This document shows positions 18,678 to 27,352 of a stretch of 64,000 nucleotides of DNA, one piece after another (position 1 is the first letter of the stretch; each line of letters starts with the position of its first letter). Position numbers and translations under genes: made by a program. This stretch comes from Pseudomonas mediterranea CFBP 5447 (GTDB taxonomy: Bacteria > Pseudomonadota > Gammaproteobacteria > Pseudomonadales > Pseudomonadaceae), in the NCBI RefSeq assembly GCF_000774145.1, contig NZ_KN322983.1, positions 310,001 through 374,000 of the forward strand, read 5' to 3'. Below the pieces are notes generated by a model. That model saw only the letters and a list, made by a program, of their open reading frames with translations, ran no database searches and was not told the origin of the DNA.

Positions 18678-18904
18678 ATCGCGAGCAGGCTCGCTCCCAC
18701 AAGGGATTCGCAGTGGTCACGAATCGCTCATCCACCGCAGAACAAAATGTGGGAGCGGGCTTGCTCGCGAAAGCGCCGGGTCAGCTTGCATCAATGGTGA
18801 ATGTAAAGTCGTCTTCGCGAGCAAGCCCGCTCCCACAGGGTTATGGACCATTCACAGATCCGGCGTGCGCCGCCAGTTCCTGTGGGAGCGAGCCTGCTCG
18901 CGAT
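18678..18904. repeat. Cluster of four REP units (two inverted pairs)
   Basis: REP units at about 18678, 18749, 18812 and 18881 alternate in orientation in the 369-base gap between the sensor kinase and the TetR gene. Two units carry the GGGCTTGCTCGCGA variant and two the standard core. Nothing else is seen in the gap, and the last unit touches the TetR stop. Confidence 0.9.
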
Positions 18905-18911
18905 GGCTGCC

Positions 18912-19451
18912 TTACTGACCCAACGCGATATCAATCAACCGATACAGTTCCTCAACCTCCAGCGGTGCGCTGGCAAACAGAATGCGGAAGACCGTCGGCG
19001 CCACCACCAGGTTGATCCACCGTTCGACGCCTGGGTTGGGCTCGTCGGGGTAGCGGTCGAAGATGATCTGCAACTGCGCGCCGATGATCCCCACGCAATG
19101 CCCTGGCGTGGCGCAGGCCTGGATGTCGCGCATCATGTTGCGACCCGGTTCGGAACTCATCTCGTCGAGGTATTGCTCGGCCCAGGCACGCAGGTCGCCG
19201 CGCAGGCTGCCGGTGTTGGCCGGTTCGCTGTCATGGCGCATGCGGGCCACAGCGACATCGGCCAGCAGCGCCGGCAGGTCACCCCAGCGCCGGTAGATGG
19301 TGGACGGCGTCACCCCCGCGCGCGCGGCAATCTGCGGCACGGTCAGCGTGGCGCGGTCCTGTTCCTGGAGCAGGGCGCGGACGGCCGAATGGATCGACTC
19401 TTGTACCCGGGCGCTTCTGCCGCCGGGGCGTAAACCTTCTTTAATAGCCAT
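18912..19451 (-). CDS. TetR family transcriptional regulator
   Basis: 179-residue repressor. The N-terminal HTH region (VPQIAARAGVTPSTIYRRWG, near residues 38-57) is typical of TetR proteins, and the C-terminal part matches the ligand-binding and dimerisation helices often named TetR_C. The ATG at 19451 (MAIKEGL) is preferred over one at 19469 for lack of a ribosome site before the latter. It is divergent from an MFS transporter gene across 116 bases that contain an inverted repeat, so it probably represses that pump. Confidence 0.88.
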   Translation of the reverse strand: MAIKEGLRPGGRSARVQESIHSAVRALLQEQDRATLTVPQIAARAGVTPSTIYRRWGDLPALLADVAVARMRHDSEPANTGSLRGDLRAWAEQYLDEMSSEPGRNMMRDIQACATPGHCVGIIGAQLQIIFDRYPDEPNPGVERWINLVVAPTVFRILFASAPLEVEELYRLIDIALGQ

Positions 19452-19507
19452 GGGGGCAGACCTTAACACAAAGAATTTGCTTTAAGAGCACGTCGGTAGC
19501 ACACTCG

Positions 19508-19532
19508 GCAAAAGCAAAAAATTAGCTTTTGC
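19508..19532. promoter_or_regulatory. Probable TetR operator
   Basis: GCAAAAGC-AAAAAATTA-GCTTTTGC is a perfect 8-bp inverted repeat between the divergent TetR and MFS genes, 36 bases before the MFS start. Position and symmetry fit a TetR-family operator. A partial copy (TTTGCTTTAAG) lies about 30 bases to the left. Confidence 0.65.
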
Positions 19533-19567
19533 TGATATTTTGTGAACAGCTTCTGCGGAGTGTGCCC

Positions 19568-20761
19568 ATGTCCCGTCCAGCTTCGACCCGTGCCAGCCTG
19601 ATCTTCCTGGCAATCACCTTGCTTGGCTTCCTCGCCGCCTCCAGCGCGCCGACGCCGTTGTATCACCTCTATCAGGAACACATGCAGTTTTCCCCGGCAA
19701 TCCTTACGCTGATCTTCGGTGTCTATGCGTTCAGTTTGTTGGCGGCTTTGCTGACCGTGGGCTCGTTATCGGATTACCTGGGGCGCAAACCGGTGATCTT
19801 CGTGGCGCTGTTGCTCAACATGCTGGCAATGCTGCTGTTTATCAATGCCGACAGCATCGCTTGGCTGATCGGGGCCCGGTTGATCCAAGGCTTCGCCACC
19901 GGCATGGCCACCAGTGTACTGGGGGCCGCGCTGCTGGACTTCGATCGTCAACAAGGCCCGCTGATCACCAGTGTCGCGCCCTTGCTGGGGATGGCCTTTG
20001 GGGCGCTGGGGTGTGGCTTGCTGGCGGAGTTTGCGCCGTTGCCCCTGCAACTGACCTATTGGCTGTTGTTGGGTTTGTTTCTGGCCCAGGCGATTTATCT
20101 CTGGCGCCTGGGAGAAAGTGTCAGTCCGCAACCCGGTGCCTGGCAGTCCTTGCGTCCAACTCTGCATGTGCCGCCGCAGGCGCGACGGCCCCTGTGGCTG
20201 GTGTTGCCGTTGAACCTGGCGGCTTGGGCGGTGGGCGGTTTCTATCTGTCGTTGGCACCGTCCCTGGTGCGGGCAGCGACCGGATCGACCTCCAACCTGA
20301 TTGGCGGTGCATTGGTGGCAGCCCTGACGCTCACCGGGGCCTTGTCCATCTACACGCTGCGCAACCAAAGCGCGGAGAAAATGCTGCGTCTTGCCGCCAG
20401 CTTATTGATAACCGGCCTCGCACTGGTGTTGATCGCCGCGCACACGGGGAGCCTGCCGTTGTTCTTCATCGGCACGCTGGTGACCGGCAGCGGTTTCGGC
20501 GCGGGGTTCCTCGGCGCGTTGCGCAGCATCATGCCGCTGGCCTTGCCCCATGAGCGGGCCGGTTTGATGTCGGCATTCTATGTGCTCAGTTACCTGGCGT
20601 TCAGCTTGCCGTCACTGCTGGCCGGGAACCTGACGCGGGTGTTCGGGTTGATCCCGACAACCGATGGTTATGGTCTGGTGCTGATTCTGTTGGCAATCGC
20701 TGCGTTGCTGGGGTTGTTGCGTCAGGCTGCCAAACCGGCAGGCAGTGGCGTCCGACCTTGA
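19568..20761 (+). CDS. MFS transporter (drug efflux type)
   Basis: 397-residue protein with about 12 membrane segments. The signature between helices 2 and 3, GSLSDYLGRKPVIFVALLL, is close to residue 65, and GARLIQGFATGMATSVLGAAL near residue 107 is similar to motifs of the drug efflux subgroup. The ATG at 19568 follows GGAGTGTGCCC; the longer in-frame extension to 19529 would run through the operator. Divergent from the TetR regulator. Substrate unknown. Confidence 0.88.
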   Translation: MSRPASTRASLIFLAITLLGFLAASSAPTPLYHLYQEHMQFSPAILTLIFGVYAFSLLAALLTVGSLSDYLGRKPVIFVALLLNMLAMLLFINADSIAWLIGARLIQGFATGMATSVLGAALLDFDRQQGPLITSVAPLLGMAFGALGCGLLAEFAPLPLQLTYWLLLGLFLAQAIYLWRLGESVSPQPGAWQSLRPTLHVPPQARRPLWLVLPLNLAAWAVGGFYLSLAPSLVRAATGSTSNLIGGALVAALTLTGALSIYTLRNQSAEKMLRLAASLLITGLALVLIAAHTGSLPLFFIGTLVTGSGFGAGFLGALRSIMPLALPHERAGLMSAFYVLSYLAFSLPSLLAGNLTRVFGLIPTTDGYGLVLILLAIAALLGLLRQAAKPAGSGVRP

Positions 20762-20829
20762 TACGTTGAATGCAAACGGTTGAATTGAGTTAGCCTTGGC
20801 GTTTCGCCATTTATCTCGGGTGATTTCCC

Positions 20830-21141
20830 TTGAAGATTATTCGCAGCAAGTCTTTCACCGGCGACCGTGCCTGGGCCGCGTTGGACATCGCCAACATGAA
20901 CGGCATCACCACGCGCCTGCACTGGACCGATCAGCCGTATAAATGGCACGTCAACGATGGTCAGGAAGTCTTCGTGGTGCTCGATGGGCTCGTGCAGATG
21001 TGCTACCGGGAGGAGGGGGTCGAAAAGGACGCCTTGTTGGGTGTTGGGGATATCTTCTACGCCTCGGTCGGGACCGAGCACGTGGCCAAGCCCCAGGGAA
21101 CAGCGAGAATCCTGGTGGTCGAAAGCGAAGGCAGTGTCTGA
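20830..21141 (+). CDS. Cupin domain protein, TTG start
   Basis: 103-residue single-domain cupin. The metal-site-like motif is weak but the overall pattern WHVNDGQEVFVVLDG (residues 38-52) and GVGDIFYASVGTEHVAKPQG (residues 74-93) fits small cupins of the mannose-6-phosphate isomerase-like type. The frame starts with TTG (MKIIRSK); the only ATG, 22 codons in, would lose the first conserved strand. Single gene, followed 4 bases later by a palindrome. Function unknown. Confidence 0.78.
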   Translation: MKIIRSKSFTGDRAWAALDIANMNGITTRLHWTDQPYKWHVNDGQEVFVVLDGLVQMCYREEGVEKDALLGVGDIFYASVGTEHVAKPQGTARILVVESEGSV

Positions 21142-21144
21142 TGG

Positions 21145-21165
21145 GTTATCTGTAAAACAGATAAC
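21145..21165. promoter_or_regulatory. Palindrome between the cupin and TDT transporter genes
   Basis: GTTATCTG-TAAAA-CAGATAAC is a perfect 8-bp inverted repeat, 3 bases after the cupin stop and about 80 bases before the transporter start. No T run follows, so an operator is as likely as a terminator. The AT-rich bases after it (GAAATTACCCGTTATAT) may be the transporter promoter. Confidence 0.45.
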
Positions 21166-21245
21166 ATATAGAGAAATTACCCGTTATATCGATATTCGAT
21201 CTGGCTCTAAGATGACTCCACCTCAACCGGGGACTGGAGTTCGAC

Positions 21246-22394
21246 ATGACATGCTGCCCTGCAACAAACCGTTTGCGTCCATTGAGCCACTTGCCCAGGC
21301 CGTTGGAGGCCATCCGTCAATTCACGCCCAACTGGTTCGCTGTGACCATGGGCACCGGTGTACTCGCCCTGGCCTTGGCGCAATGGCCGGGCAATGTGCC
21401 TGGCCTGCGGGTCGTGGGGGAAGGGTTGTGGTTATTCAACATCCTGCTGTTCGTGTTGTTCAGCGGTTTGTACGCAGCCCGCTGGCTGCTGTTCTTCGAT
21501 GAGGCGCGGCGGATTTTCGGCCATTCAACGGTCTCGATGTTCTTCGGCACGATCCCCATGGGCCTGGCGACCATCATCAACGGTTTCCTGGTATTTGGCC
21601 TGTCGCGCTGGGGAGACGCCGTGGTGTCGCTGGCCGAGGCGTTGTGGTGGGTCGATGTGGCGATGTCGCTGGCCTGCGGCGTGTTGATCCCCTTCCTGAT
21701 GTTCACCCGGCAGGAGCATCGGATCGACCAGATGACCGCCGTGTGGCTGTTGCCGGTGGTGGCCGCCGAAGTCGCAGCCGCCAGCGGTGGGCTCTTGGCG
21801 CCGCATTTGGCTGGCGCTCATTCGCAACTGGTCATGCTGGTCACCAGCTACGTGCTCTGGGCCTTTTCCCTACCGGTGGCGTTCAGCATTCTGACAATTC
21901 TGCTGCTGCGCATGGCCCTGCACAAACTGCCTCACGAGAACATGGCCGCTTCGAGCTGGCTGGCGCTGGGACCAATCGGCACGGGGGCCCTGGGCATGCT
22001 GGTGCTGGGCAGCGACGCTCCGATGATTTTTGCCGCCAACGGCTTGCCGGGCATGGGCGAAATCGCCGCCGGCCTGGGGCTGGTGGCCGGTGTCACGCTA
22101 TGGGGGTTCGGGTTCTGGTGGATGTTGATGGCGCTGCTGATCACGGCGCGCTACCTGCGCGAAGGCATCCCGTTCAACCTCGGCTGGTGGGGCTTTACCT
22201 TCCCTCTGGGCGTGTACGCGCTGACGACGCTGAAGCTGGCGAGCCTGTTGGGCCTGGGATTCTTCAGCCTGTTCGGTTGCTTGCTGGTGGCGATGCTGGT
22301 GGTGCTGTGGCTGATTGTCGGCTGGCGCACGGTGGCGGGTGCCTGGCACGGTGAGTTGTTCGTGTCGCCGTGCATTGCCGGGCTGGCGAAATAA
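21246..22394 (+). CDS. TDT family transporter (TehA/SLAC1-like)
   Basis: 382-residue membrane protein with about ten helices. NWFAVTMGTGVLALAL near residue 29, FFGTIPMGLATIINGF near residue 98 and GWWGFTFPLGVYALTTLKLA near residue 315 are signatures of the tellurite-resistance/dicarboxylate transporter family, which includes TehA, Mae1 and the sulfite exporter Ssu1. GGAG precedes the ATG by 8 bases. The substrate could be a dicarboxylate, sulfite or another anion; context does not decide. Confidence 0.9.
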   Translation: MTCCPATNRLRPLSHLPRPLEAIRQFTPNWFAVTMGTGVLALALAQWPGNVPGLRVVGEGLWLFNILLFVLFSGLYAARWLLFFDEARRIFGHSTVSMFFGTIPMGLATIINGFLVFGLSRWGDAVVSLAEALWWVDVAMSLACGVLIPFLMFTRQEHRIDQMTAVWLLPVVAAEVAAASGGLLAPHLAGAHSQLVMLVTSYVLWAFSLPVAFSILTILLLRMALHKLPHENMAASSWLALGPIGTGALGMLVLGSDAPMIFAANGLPGMGEIAAGLGLVAGVTLWGFGFWWMLMALLITARYLREGIPFNLGWWGFTFPLGVYALTTLKLASLLGLGFFSLFGCLLVAMLVVLWLIVGWRTVAGAWHGELFVSPCIAGLAK

Positions 22395-22494
22395 TTGCCC
22401 GGCGGCTCCCAAGCGACGTGCCGTAGGTTAATGTGTGGCCTGGATAAAAAAACGTTATTCCAATAAGCGTCCACGCCACTCAGGAACATGGAAG

Positions 22495-24369
22495 ATGAGT
22501 CACCCTTCGCAGTTCACCTTGCTTCGCCGGCGGCGTTTCCTGCCGTTTTTCATCACGCAATCCCTCGGGGCTTTCAACGACAATGTGTTCAAGCAGTCGC
22601 TGATCCTCGCCATTCTCTACCGGCTGACCATCGAGGGTGATCGCTCCATCTGGGTCAACCTGTGTGCGCTGCTGTTCATCCTGCCGTTCTTTCTGTTCTC
22701 GGCGCTGGCGGGGCAGTTCGGGGAAAAGTTCGCCAAGGATGCGTTGATTCGTCTGATCAAGCTTGGCGAAATCGTCATCATGGCCGTCGGCGCCGTGGGT
22801 TTTCTGTTCGATCATCTGTCGCTGATGCTAGTGGCGCTGTTCGCCATGGGTACCCATTCGGCGCTGTTCGGTCCGGTCAAGTATTCGATCCTGCCGCAAG
22901 CGTTGCACGAGGATGAACTGGTTGGCGGCAATGGCCTGGTGGAGATGGGCACCTTCCTGGCGATCCTCGCCGGTACCATCAGTGCCGGGGTCATGATGTC
23001 TTCGGCCCACTACGCACCGGTGGTGTCGACCGCGATCATCGGCATCGCCGTGCTCGGTTACCTGGCCAGCCGCGGCATTCCCCGAGCGGCAGCCGCTTCG
23101 CCGCAAATGCGTCTGGACTGGAACATCTTCAGCCAGTCCTGGGCCACCCTGAAGCTGGGCCTGGGGCAGACCCCGGCCGTTTCCCGCTCTATCGTCGGCA
23201 ACTCCTGGTTCTGGTTCGTCGGGGCGATTTACCTGACGCAGATCCCGGCCTACGCCAAGGACTGGATGCACGGTGACGAAACCGTGGTGACCTTGATCCT
23301 GACGGTGTTTTCGGTGGGGATCGCCCTGGGTTCGCTGTTCTGTGAAAAACTGTCCGGGCGCAAGGTCGAGATCGGCCTGGTGCCATTCGGTTCGTTCGGC
23401 CTGACGGTGTTCGGGCTGCTGTTGTGGTGGCATTCCGGTGCGATCCCCGCCAGTGTCGACGGCCATGGTTGGCTCGAACTGCTCGGCTTCGGCCATGCCT
23501 GGCTGGTATTGATCGACATCCTGGGTCTCGGCGTGTTCGGCGGCTTCTACATCGTGCCGCTGTACGCGCTGATCCAGTCGCGCACCGCTGAAAACGAGCG
23601 GGCACGGGTGATTGCCGCCAACAACATTCTCAATGCCTTGTTCATGGTGGTCTCGGCCATTGTCTCCATCGTGTTGCTGAGCCTGGCCAAACTGTCGATC
23701 CCGCAACTGTTCCTGGTGGTGTCGCTGCTGAACATCGGCGTCAACGCCTACATCTTCAAGATCGTCCCCGAGTTCACCATGCGTTTCATGATCTGGCTGT
23801 TGAGCCATTCCATGTACCGCGTGGAACACCGCAATCTGGACGCGATTCCCGATGAAGGTGCAGCCCTGTTGGTCTGCAATCACGTTTCCTTCGTCGATGC
23901 GTTGCTGATTGGCGGCGCGGTGCGTAGGCCGATTCGCTTCGTGATGTACTACAAGATCTACAACCTGCCGGTGCTGAATTTTATCTTCCGTACTGCCGGA
24001 ACCATTCCGATTGCCGGGCGCCAGGAAGACATTCACATCTACGAAAAGGCCTTCAAGCGCATCGCTCAGTACCTTGCGGACGGTGAGTTGGTGTGCATCT
24101 TCCCTGAGGGAAAACTGACCGCCGACGGTGAGATTAATGAGTTCAAGAGCGGCTTGACGCGCATCCTCCAGGAAACCCCGGTGCCGGTGATTCCCCTGGC
24201 GCTGCAGGGCTTGTGGGGCAGTTTCTTCAGCCGCGATCCGGCCAAGGGGCTGTTCCGGCGGTTCTGGTCGCGGGTGACCCTGGTGGCGGGGCCGGCGGTG
24301 GCGGTGGAGATGGCTGAGCCGGCCAGGCTGCAAGCGTTGGTCGGTGAGTTGCGCGGGGCAGTCAGATAA
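22495..24369 (+). CDS. MFS / 1-acyl-glycerophosphate acyltransferase fusion (lysophospholipid recycling, LplT-Aas-like)
   Basis: 624-residue protein in two parts. Residues 1 to about 410 form an LplT-like MFS transporter (QSLGAFNDNVFKQSL near residue 16). Residues 430 to 624 form a PlsC acyltransferase domain with the catalytic NHVSFVDALL (H-x4-D) near residue 463 and the FPEGKLT motif near residue 540. Such fusions flip lysophospholipid into the cytoplasm and reacylate it. The acyl-ACP synthetase domain that completes E. coli Aas is absent here. The ATG at 22495 follows GGAAG; an upstream in-frame start at 22435 has no ribosome site. Confidence 0.9.
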   Translation: MSHPSQFTLLRRRRFLPFFITQSLGAFNDNVFKQSLILAILYRLTIEGDRSIWVNLCALLFILPFFLFSALAGQFGEKFAKDALIRLIKLGEIVIMAVGAVGFLFDHLSLMLVALFAMGTHSALFGPVKYSILPQALHEDELVGGNGLVEMGTFLAILAGTISAGVMMSSAHYAPVVSTAIIGIAVLGYLASRGIPRAAAASPQMRLDWNIFSQSWATLKLGLGQTPAVSRSIVGNSWFWFVGAIYLTQIPAYAKDWMHGDETVVTLILTVFSVGIALGSLFCEKLSGRKVEIGLVPFGSFGLTVFGLLLWWHSGAIPASVDGHGWLELLGFGHAWLVLIDILGLGVFGGFYIVPLYALIQSRTAENERARVIAANNILNALFMVVSAIVSIVLLSLAKLSIPQLFLVVSLLNIGVNAYIFKIVPEFTMRFMIWLLSHSMYRVEHRNLDAIPDEGAALLVCNHVSFVDALLIGGAVRRPIRFVMYYKIYNLPVLNFIFRTAGTIPIAGRQEDIHIYEKAFKRIAQYLADGELVCIFPEGKLTADGEINEFKSGLTRILQETPVPVIPLALQGLWGSFFSRDPAKGLFRRFWSRVTLVAGPAVAVEMAEPARLQALVGELRGAVR

Positions 24370-24390
24370 GAGGCTGCGGTCTTTCGATTT

Positions 24391-24455
24391 TTCGCGAGCA
24401 GGCTCGCTCCCACAGGGGAAATGCATTCCAATGTGGGAGCGAGCCTGCTCGCGAT
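24391..24455. repeat. REP inverted pair
   Basis: Two facing REP units lie between the convergent acyltransferase fusion and the SMR exporter gene. The right unit ends 13 bases before the SMR stop. Confidence 0.9.
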
Positions 24456-24467
24456 AGCGGTAGTGAT

Positions 24468-24782
24468 CTAGGCGCTGACCTTGAGCCCGATCAATCCCGC
24501 CACGATCAACGCCACACTGACCAACCGAACCAGCGCCATCGACTCGCCAAACAGAATGATCCCGGCGATCACCGTGCCCACGGCGCCGACCCCGGTCCAG
24601 ATTGCATAGGCGGTGCCCAGTGGCAGTTCCTTCATCGCCAGGCCGAGCAGGCCGAGGCTGATCGCCATGGCAGCGATCGTCAATGCGGTCGGGAGCGGGC
24701 GGCTGAAACCGTCGGTGTACTTCAGGCCGACGGCCCAGCCGACTTCGAACAGGCCGGCAAAAAACAGAATGATCCAGGACAT
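24468..24782 (-). CDS. gdx: SMR family exporter SugE/Gdx (guanidinium exporter)
   Basis: 104-residue small multidrug resistance protein with four helices. The essential glutamate is in [19 protein letters not shown] at residue 13, and the W-A-x-G-T-A-like [15 protein letters not shown] stretch near residues 56-70 is typical of the SugE/Gdx subgroup. A guanidine-II riboswitch in its leader shows that guanidinium is the likely substrate. The longer frame to 24884 is rejected because it would run through the riboswitch; ATG 24782 has GGAGG 6 bases upstream. Confidence 0.92.
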   Translation of the reverse strand: MSWIILFFAGLFEVGWAVGLKYTDGFSRPLPTALTIAAMAISLGLLGLAMKELPLGTAYAIWTGVGAVGTVIAGIILFGESMALVRLVSVALIVAGLIGLKVSA

Positions 24783-24788
24783 TACACA

Positions 24789-24852
24789 CCTCCATGCATG
24801 GATGGGGTCGTCCCCGGATAAAAGTTGATACAAGCTGCGGGGTCGTCCCCGC
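24789..24852 (-). promoter_or_regulatory. Guanidine-II (mini-ykkC) riboswitch
   Basis: On the minus strand two GC stems with identical ACGA loops stand in a row: GCGGGGACGACCCCGC (24852-24837) and GGGGACGACCCC (24815-24804), about 21 bases apart. Two hairpins with ACGR loops are the defining feature of the mini-ykkC class, which binds guanidine by loop-loop pairing. The ribosome site GGAGG (24793-24789) follows directly, so ligand binding would free it. The downstream gene, an SMR guanidinium exporter, is the usual target. Confidence 0.92.
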
Positions 24853-24899
24853 ACTGGTGAGATAGAGTGCCCATGATCGGGCACTCGATCAAGTTTGCC

Positions 24900-25868
24900 T
24901 CAGTCCGCCGTCTGCTGGCTGGCGAGCGTCTCGCGGTCCTGCTTTTCGCTCATGCGGCGGAAGTAGGTTGAGAGCAGCGCGCCGGAGATGTTGTGCCAGA
25001 CGCTGAACAACGCACTGGGTACCGCCGCTAACGGCGAGAAGTGCGCACTCGCCAGGGCTGCACCCAGGCCGGAGTTCTGCATGCCGACTTCCAGTGCCAG
25101 CGTCTTGCGTTGGGCCAATGGAAGGCCGAACAAGCGTCCGGTGAAGTACCCCAGCAGGTAACCGAAACTGTTGTGCAACATCACAATGGCCATGATCAGC
25201 AGGCCGGATTCGGCGATCTTCGCCTGACTGGCTGCCACCACCGCCGCCACGATGATCACGATGCTCACCACTGATATCAGCGGCAGCACTTCTACAGCAT
25301 GACGCACTCGGGCGCCTAACAGGCGTTGGGCAATGATGCCCAGTGCAATCGGTAGCAGCACGATTTGCAGGATCGACCAGAACAGCGCCGAGAACGATAC
25401 CGGCAACCAGGCCGAGGCCAGCAACCAGATCAATGCCGGGGTCAGCAGGGGCGCCAGCAGGGTCGTGATCGCGGAGATCGCCACGGCCAGGGCCAGGTCG
25501 CCGCGCGCCAGCCAGGTCATGACATTGGACGACGTGCCGCTTGGGCAGCAGCCCACCAGAATCACACCGACGGCGATTTCTGGAGGCAGGCTGAACACTT
25601 GGCAAAGCAGCCACGCGGTACCGGGCATGATGACGAACTGGGCAATCACCCCCAGAGCCACACGTCCTGGACGGCGGGCCACTTCGGCAAAGTCTTCCAG
25701 CTTGAGTGCCAGGCCCATGCCAAACATCACCAGCCCCAGCAAGGGCACAATGGCGACTTTCAGGTCCACGAACCACTGCGGTAGCAGGAATGCCACGATG
25801 GCGAAAATCAGTACCCAATAAGCGAAGGTATTGCCGACGAAGCGGCTCAGTGCAGCCAATGCGCGCAT
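24900..25868 (-). CDS. Bile acid:sodium symporter (BASS) family transporter
   Basis: 322-residue protein with nine to ten helices. FGMGLALKLEDF near residue 50, GCCPSGTSSNVMTWLARGD near residue 105 and EVGMQNSGLGAALA near residue 260 are conserved in bacterial BASS proteins; the latter two hold the sodium-site residues. ATG 25868 follows AAGGA by 8 bases, better than the in-frame start at 25901. The family carries bile acids, pantoate, pyruvate or other organic anions with sodium; the substrate here is not known. It lies just upstream of the riboswitch but is not part of that transcript. Confidence 0.92.
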   Translation of the reverse strand: MRALAALSRFVGNTFAYWVLIFAIVAFLLPQWFVDLKVAIVPLLGLVMFGMGLALKLEDFAEVARRPGRVALGVIAQFVIMPGTAWLLCQVFSLPPEIAVGVILVGCCPSGTSSNVMTWLARGDLALAVAISAITTLLAPLLTPALIWLLASAWLPVSFSALFWSILQIVLLPIALGIIAQRLLGARVRHAVEVLPLISVVSIVIIVAAVVAASQAKIAESGLLIMAIVMLHNSFGYLLGYFTGRLFGLPLAQRKTLALEVGMQNSGLGAALASAHFSPLAAVPSALFSVWHNISGALLSTYFRRMSEKQDRETLASQQTAD

Positions 25869-25911
25869 GACCAGATCCTTGTTATCAGTAATTGAAACCA
25901 CACAAAACCAA

Positions 25912-26000
25912 TGTGGGAGCGAGCCTGCTCGCGAAAGCGGTGCATCAGCAACATCGATGTTGACTGATCCGACGCATTCGCGAGCAGGCTCGCTCCCACA
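25912..26000. repeat. REP inverted pair
   Basis: Two facing REP units with a 41-base spacer sit between the BASS gene promoter and the rdgC stop. Confidence 0.9.
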
Positions 26001-26017
26001 GAGGTGATGCTATTCCG

Positions 26018-26938
26018 TTAAATCCCCTGTGGCGTCTCTTCCCCACCCAGCGCTTCAACCAGCGCCGGCAGGAATTCGCCGAAGGTCAACATCATCAGCG
26101 TGAAGCTGGCGTCCAGTTGGCCGAGGGCTTCATCGCCACCGTCCTGCTCCGCCTGGTCCTGCAACAGATCTTCGAACTTCAGGCGCTTGACCACCATCTT
26201 GTCGTCGAGAATGAAAGACAGCTTGTCCTGCCAGGCCAGCGACAATTGCGTCACTACCTTGCCGGTGTTGAGGTGCAGCTGGATTTCGTCGCTGGTCAGG
26301 TCCTGGCGCTTGCAGCGCACGATGCCACCGTCTTCATGGGTGTCGCGCAGTTCGCATTCGTCCAGCACGAAGAAGTCGTCCGCGGCTTTCTGGGTCTTGA
26401 CCCAGTCGGTCATGATGGCGGTCGGTGCGGTCTTGACGGTCAGCGGACGCACCGGCAGCGAGCCGATGACTTCGCGCAGGGTGGAGAGCAGGTCTTCGGC
26501 ACGTTTCGGGCTGGCGGAGTTGACCAGGATCAGCCCCTGTTTCGGTGCGATGGCAGCAAAGGTGGAAGAGCGACGAATGAATGCACGGGGCAGGAACGCC
26601 TGGATGATTTCATCCTTGATCTGGTCCCGTTCCTTTTTATAGACCTTGCGCATTTGTTCGGCTTCGATTTCTTCGACCTTTTCCTTCACGGCATCGCGTA
26701 CGACGCTGCCAGGCAGGATGCGTTCTTCCTTGCGCGCGGCGATCAACAGGAAATCCTGGCTGACATGCACCAGGGGGGCGTCTTCGCCTTTGCCGAACGG
26801 CGCGACGAAACCGTAAGTGGTCAACTCCTGGCTTGCACATGGACGCGCCAGTTTGCTGGCCAGTGCAGTTTCCAACGCCTCGGCATCAAAAGGCAGATCT
26901 TGGGTCAGGCGATAGATAAGCAGGTTTTTGAACCACAT
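26018..26938 (-). CDS. rdgC: Recombination-associated protein RdgC
   Basis: 306-residue ring-forming DNA-binding protein that covers double-stranded DNA and limits RecA activity. [20 protein letters not shown] at the start, [16 protein letters not shown] near residue 93 and [19 protein letters not shown] near residue 190 are family features. AAGGAGAG lies about 10 bases before the ATG at 26938, which is chosen over the longer frame to 26962. Single gene, divergent from the tRNA pair. Confidence 0.95.
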   Translation of the reverse strand: MWFKNLLIYRLTQDLPFDAEALETALASKLARPCASQELTTYGFVAPFGKGEDAPLVHVSQDFLLIAARKEERILPGSVVRDAVKEKVEEIEAEQMRKVYKKERDQIKDEIIQAFLPRAFIRRSSTFAAIAPKQGLILVNSASPKRAEDLLSTLREVIGSLPVRPLTVKTAPTAIMTDWVKTQKAADDFFVLDECELRDTHEDGGIVRCKRQDLTSDEIQLHLNTGKVVTQLSLAWQDKLSFILDDKMVVKRLKFEDLLQDQAEQDGGDEALGQLDASFTLMMLTFGEFLPALVEALGGEETPQGI

Positions 26939-27048
26939 GGGGTGAATCTCTCCTTTATACAAAGGAGCGCATTATTCTCTTCGCGGGACCATAGGCCAAC
27001 CCTTCGCTAAGCCTTTGGAAGACCTGAGGAAATTAATTTAAAAAGTGC

Positions 27049-27077
27049 TTGCCAGCATGGAGGACGCTCCGTAGAAT
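27049..27077 (+). promoter_or_regulatory. Sigma-70 promoter of the tRNA pair
   Basis: TTGCCA (27049-27054) and TAGAAT (27072-27077) are separated by 17 bases, and the tRNA-Val gene begins 22 bases after the -10 box. This is a well-formed housekeeping promoter. Confidence 0.8.
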
Positions 27078-27098
27078 GCGCGCCACACCGAAAGCGAA

Positions 27099-27174
27099 GG
27101 GTGATTAGCTCAGCCGGGAGAGCGTCTGCCTTACAAGCAGAATGTCGGCGGTTCGATCCCGTCATCACCCACCA
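27099..27174 (+). tRNA. tRNA-Val (UAC)
   Basis: 76 bases including an encoded CCA. Acceptor arms GGGTGAT and ATCACCC pair; the D arm is GCTC/GAGC, the anticodon stem TCTGC/GCAGA encloses CTTACAA with anticodon TAC, and the T loop is TTCGATC. Confidence 0.95.
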
Positions 27175-27191
27175 ATCTTTCAGTGTTACGC

Positions 27192-27268
27192 GCAGCGGTA
27201 GTTCAGTCGGTTAGAATACCGGCCTGTCACGCCGGGGGTCGCGGGTTCGAGTCCCGTCCGCTGCGCCA
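27192..27268 (+). tRNA. tRNA-Asp (GUC)
   Basis: 77 bases including CCA. Acceptor arms GCAGCGG and CCGCTGC pair, the anticodon loop CTGTCAC gives GTC, and the T arm GCGGG-TTCGAGT-CCCGT is intact. It follows tRNA-Val by 17 bases in the same transcript. Confidence 0.95.
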
Positions 27269-27307
27269 TCTTCGATGACCTGGAATACTGAATGCCAGGT
27301 CACCAAC

Positions 27308-27336
27308 AAAAAGCCCGCTCATTGAGCGGGCTTTTT
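27308..27336. terminator. Bidirectional terminator after the tRNA pair
   Basis: AAAAAGCCCGCTC-ATT-GAGCGGGCTTTTT is a perfect GC hairpin with A and T runs on both sides. It can end the tRNA transcript and the convergent catalase-like gene that stops at 27353. Confidence 0.93.
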
Positions 27337-27352
27337 GTTGTCTGCCTTTTAT

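Noticed and set aside
22828..24795. 655-codon antisense frame over the MFS/acyltransferase gene
   Set aside because: Composition is Arg/His/Gln-rich as expected for a shadow frame, and it crosses a REP pair and the SMR gene.
27099..27268. Integration site of a mobile element at the tRNA pair
   Set aside because: No integrase gene and no repeated tRNA end are seen; the terminator follows directly.
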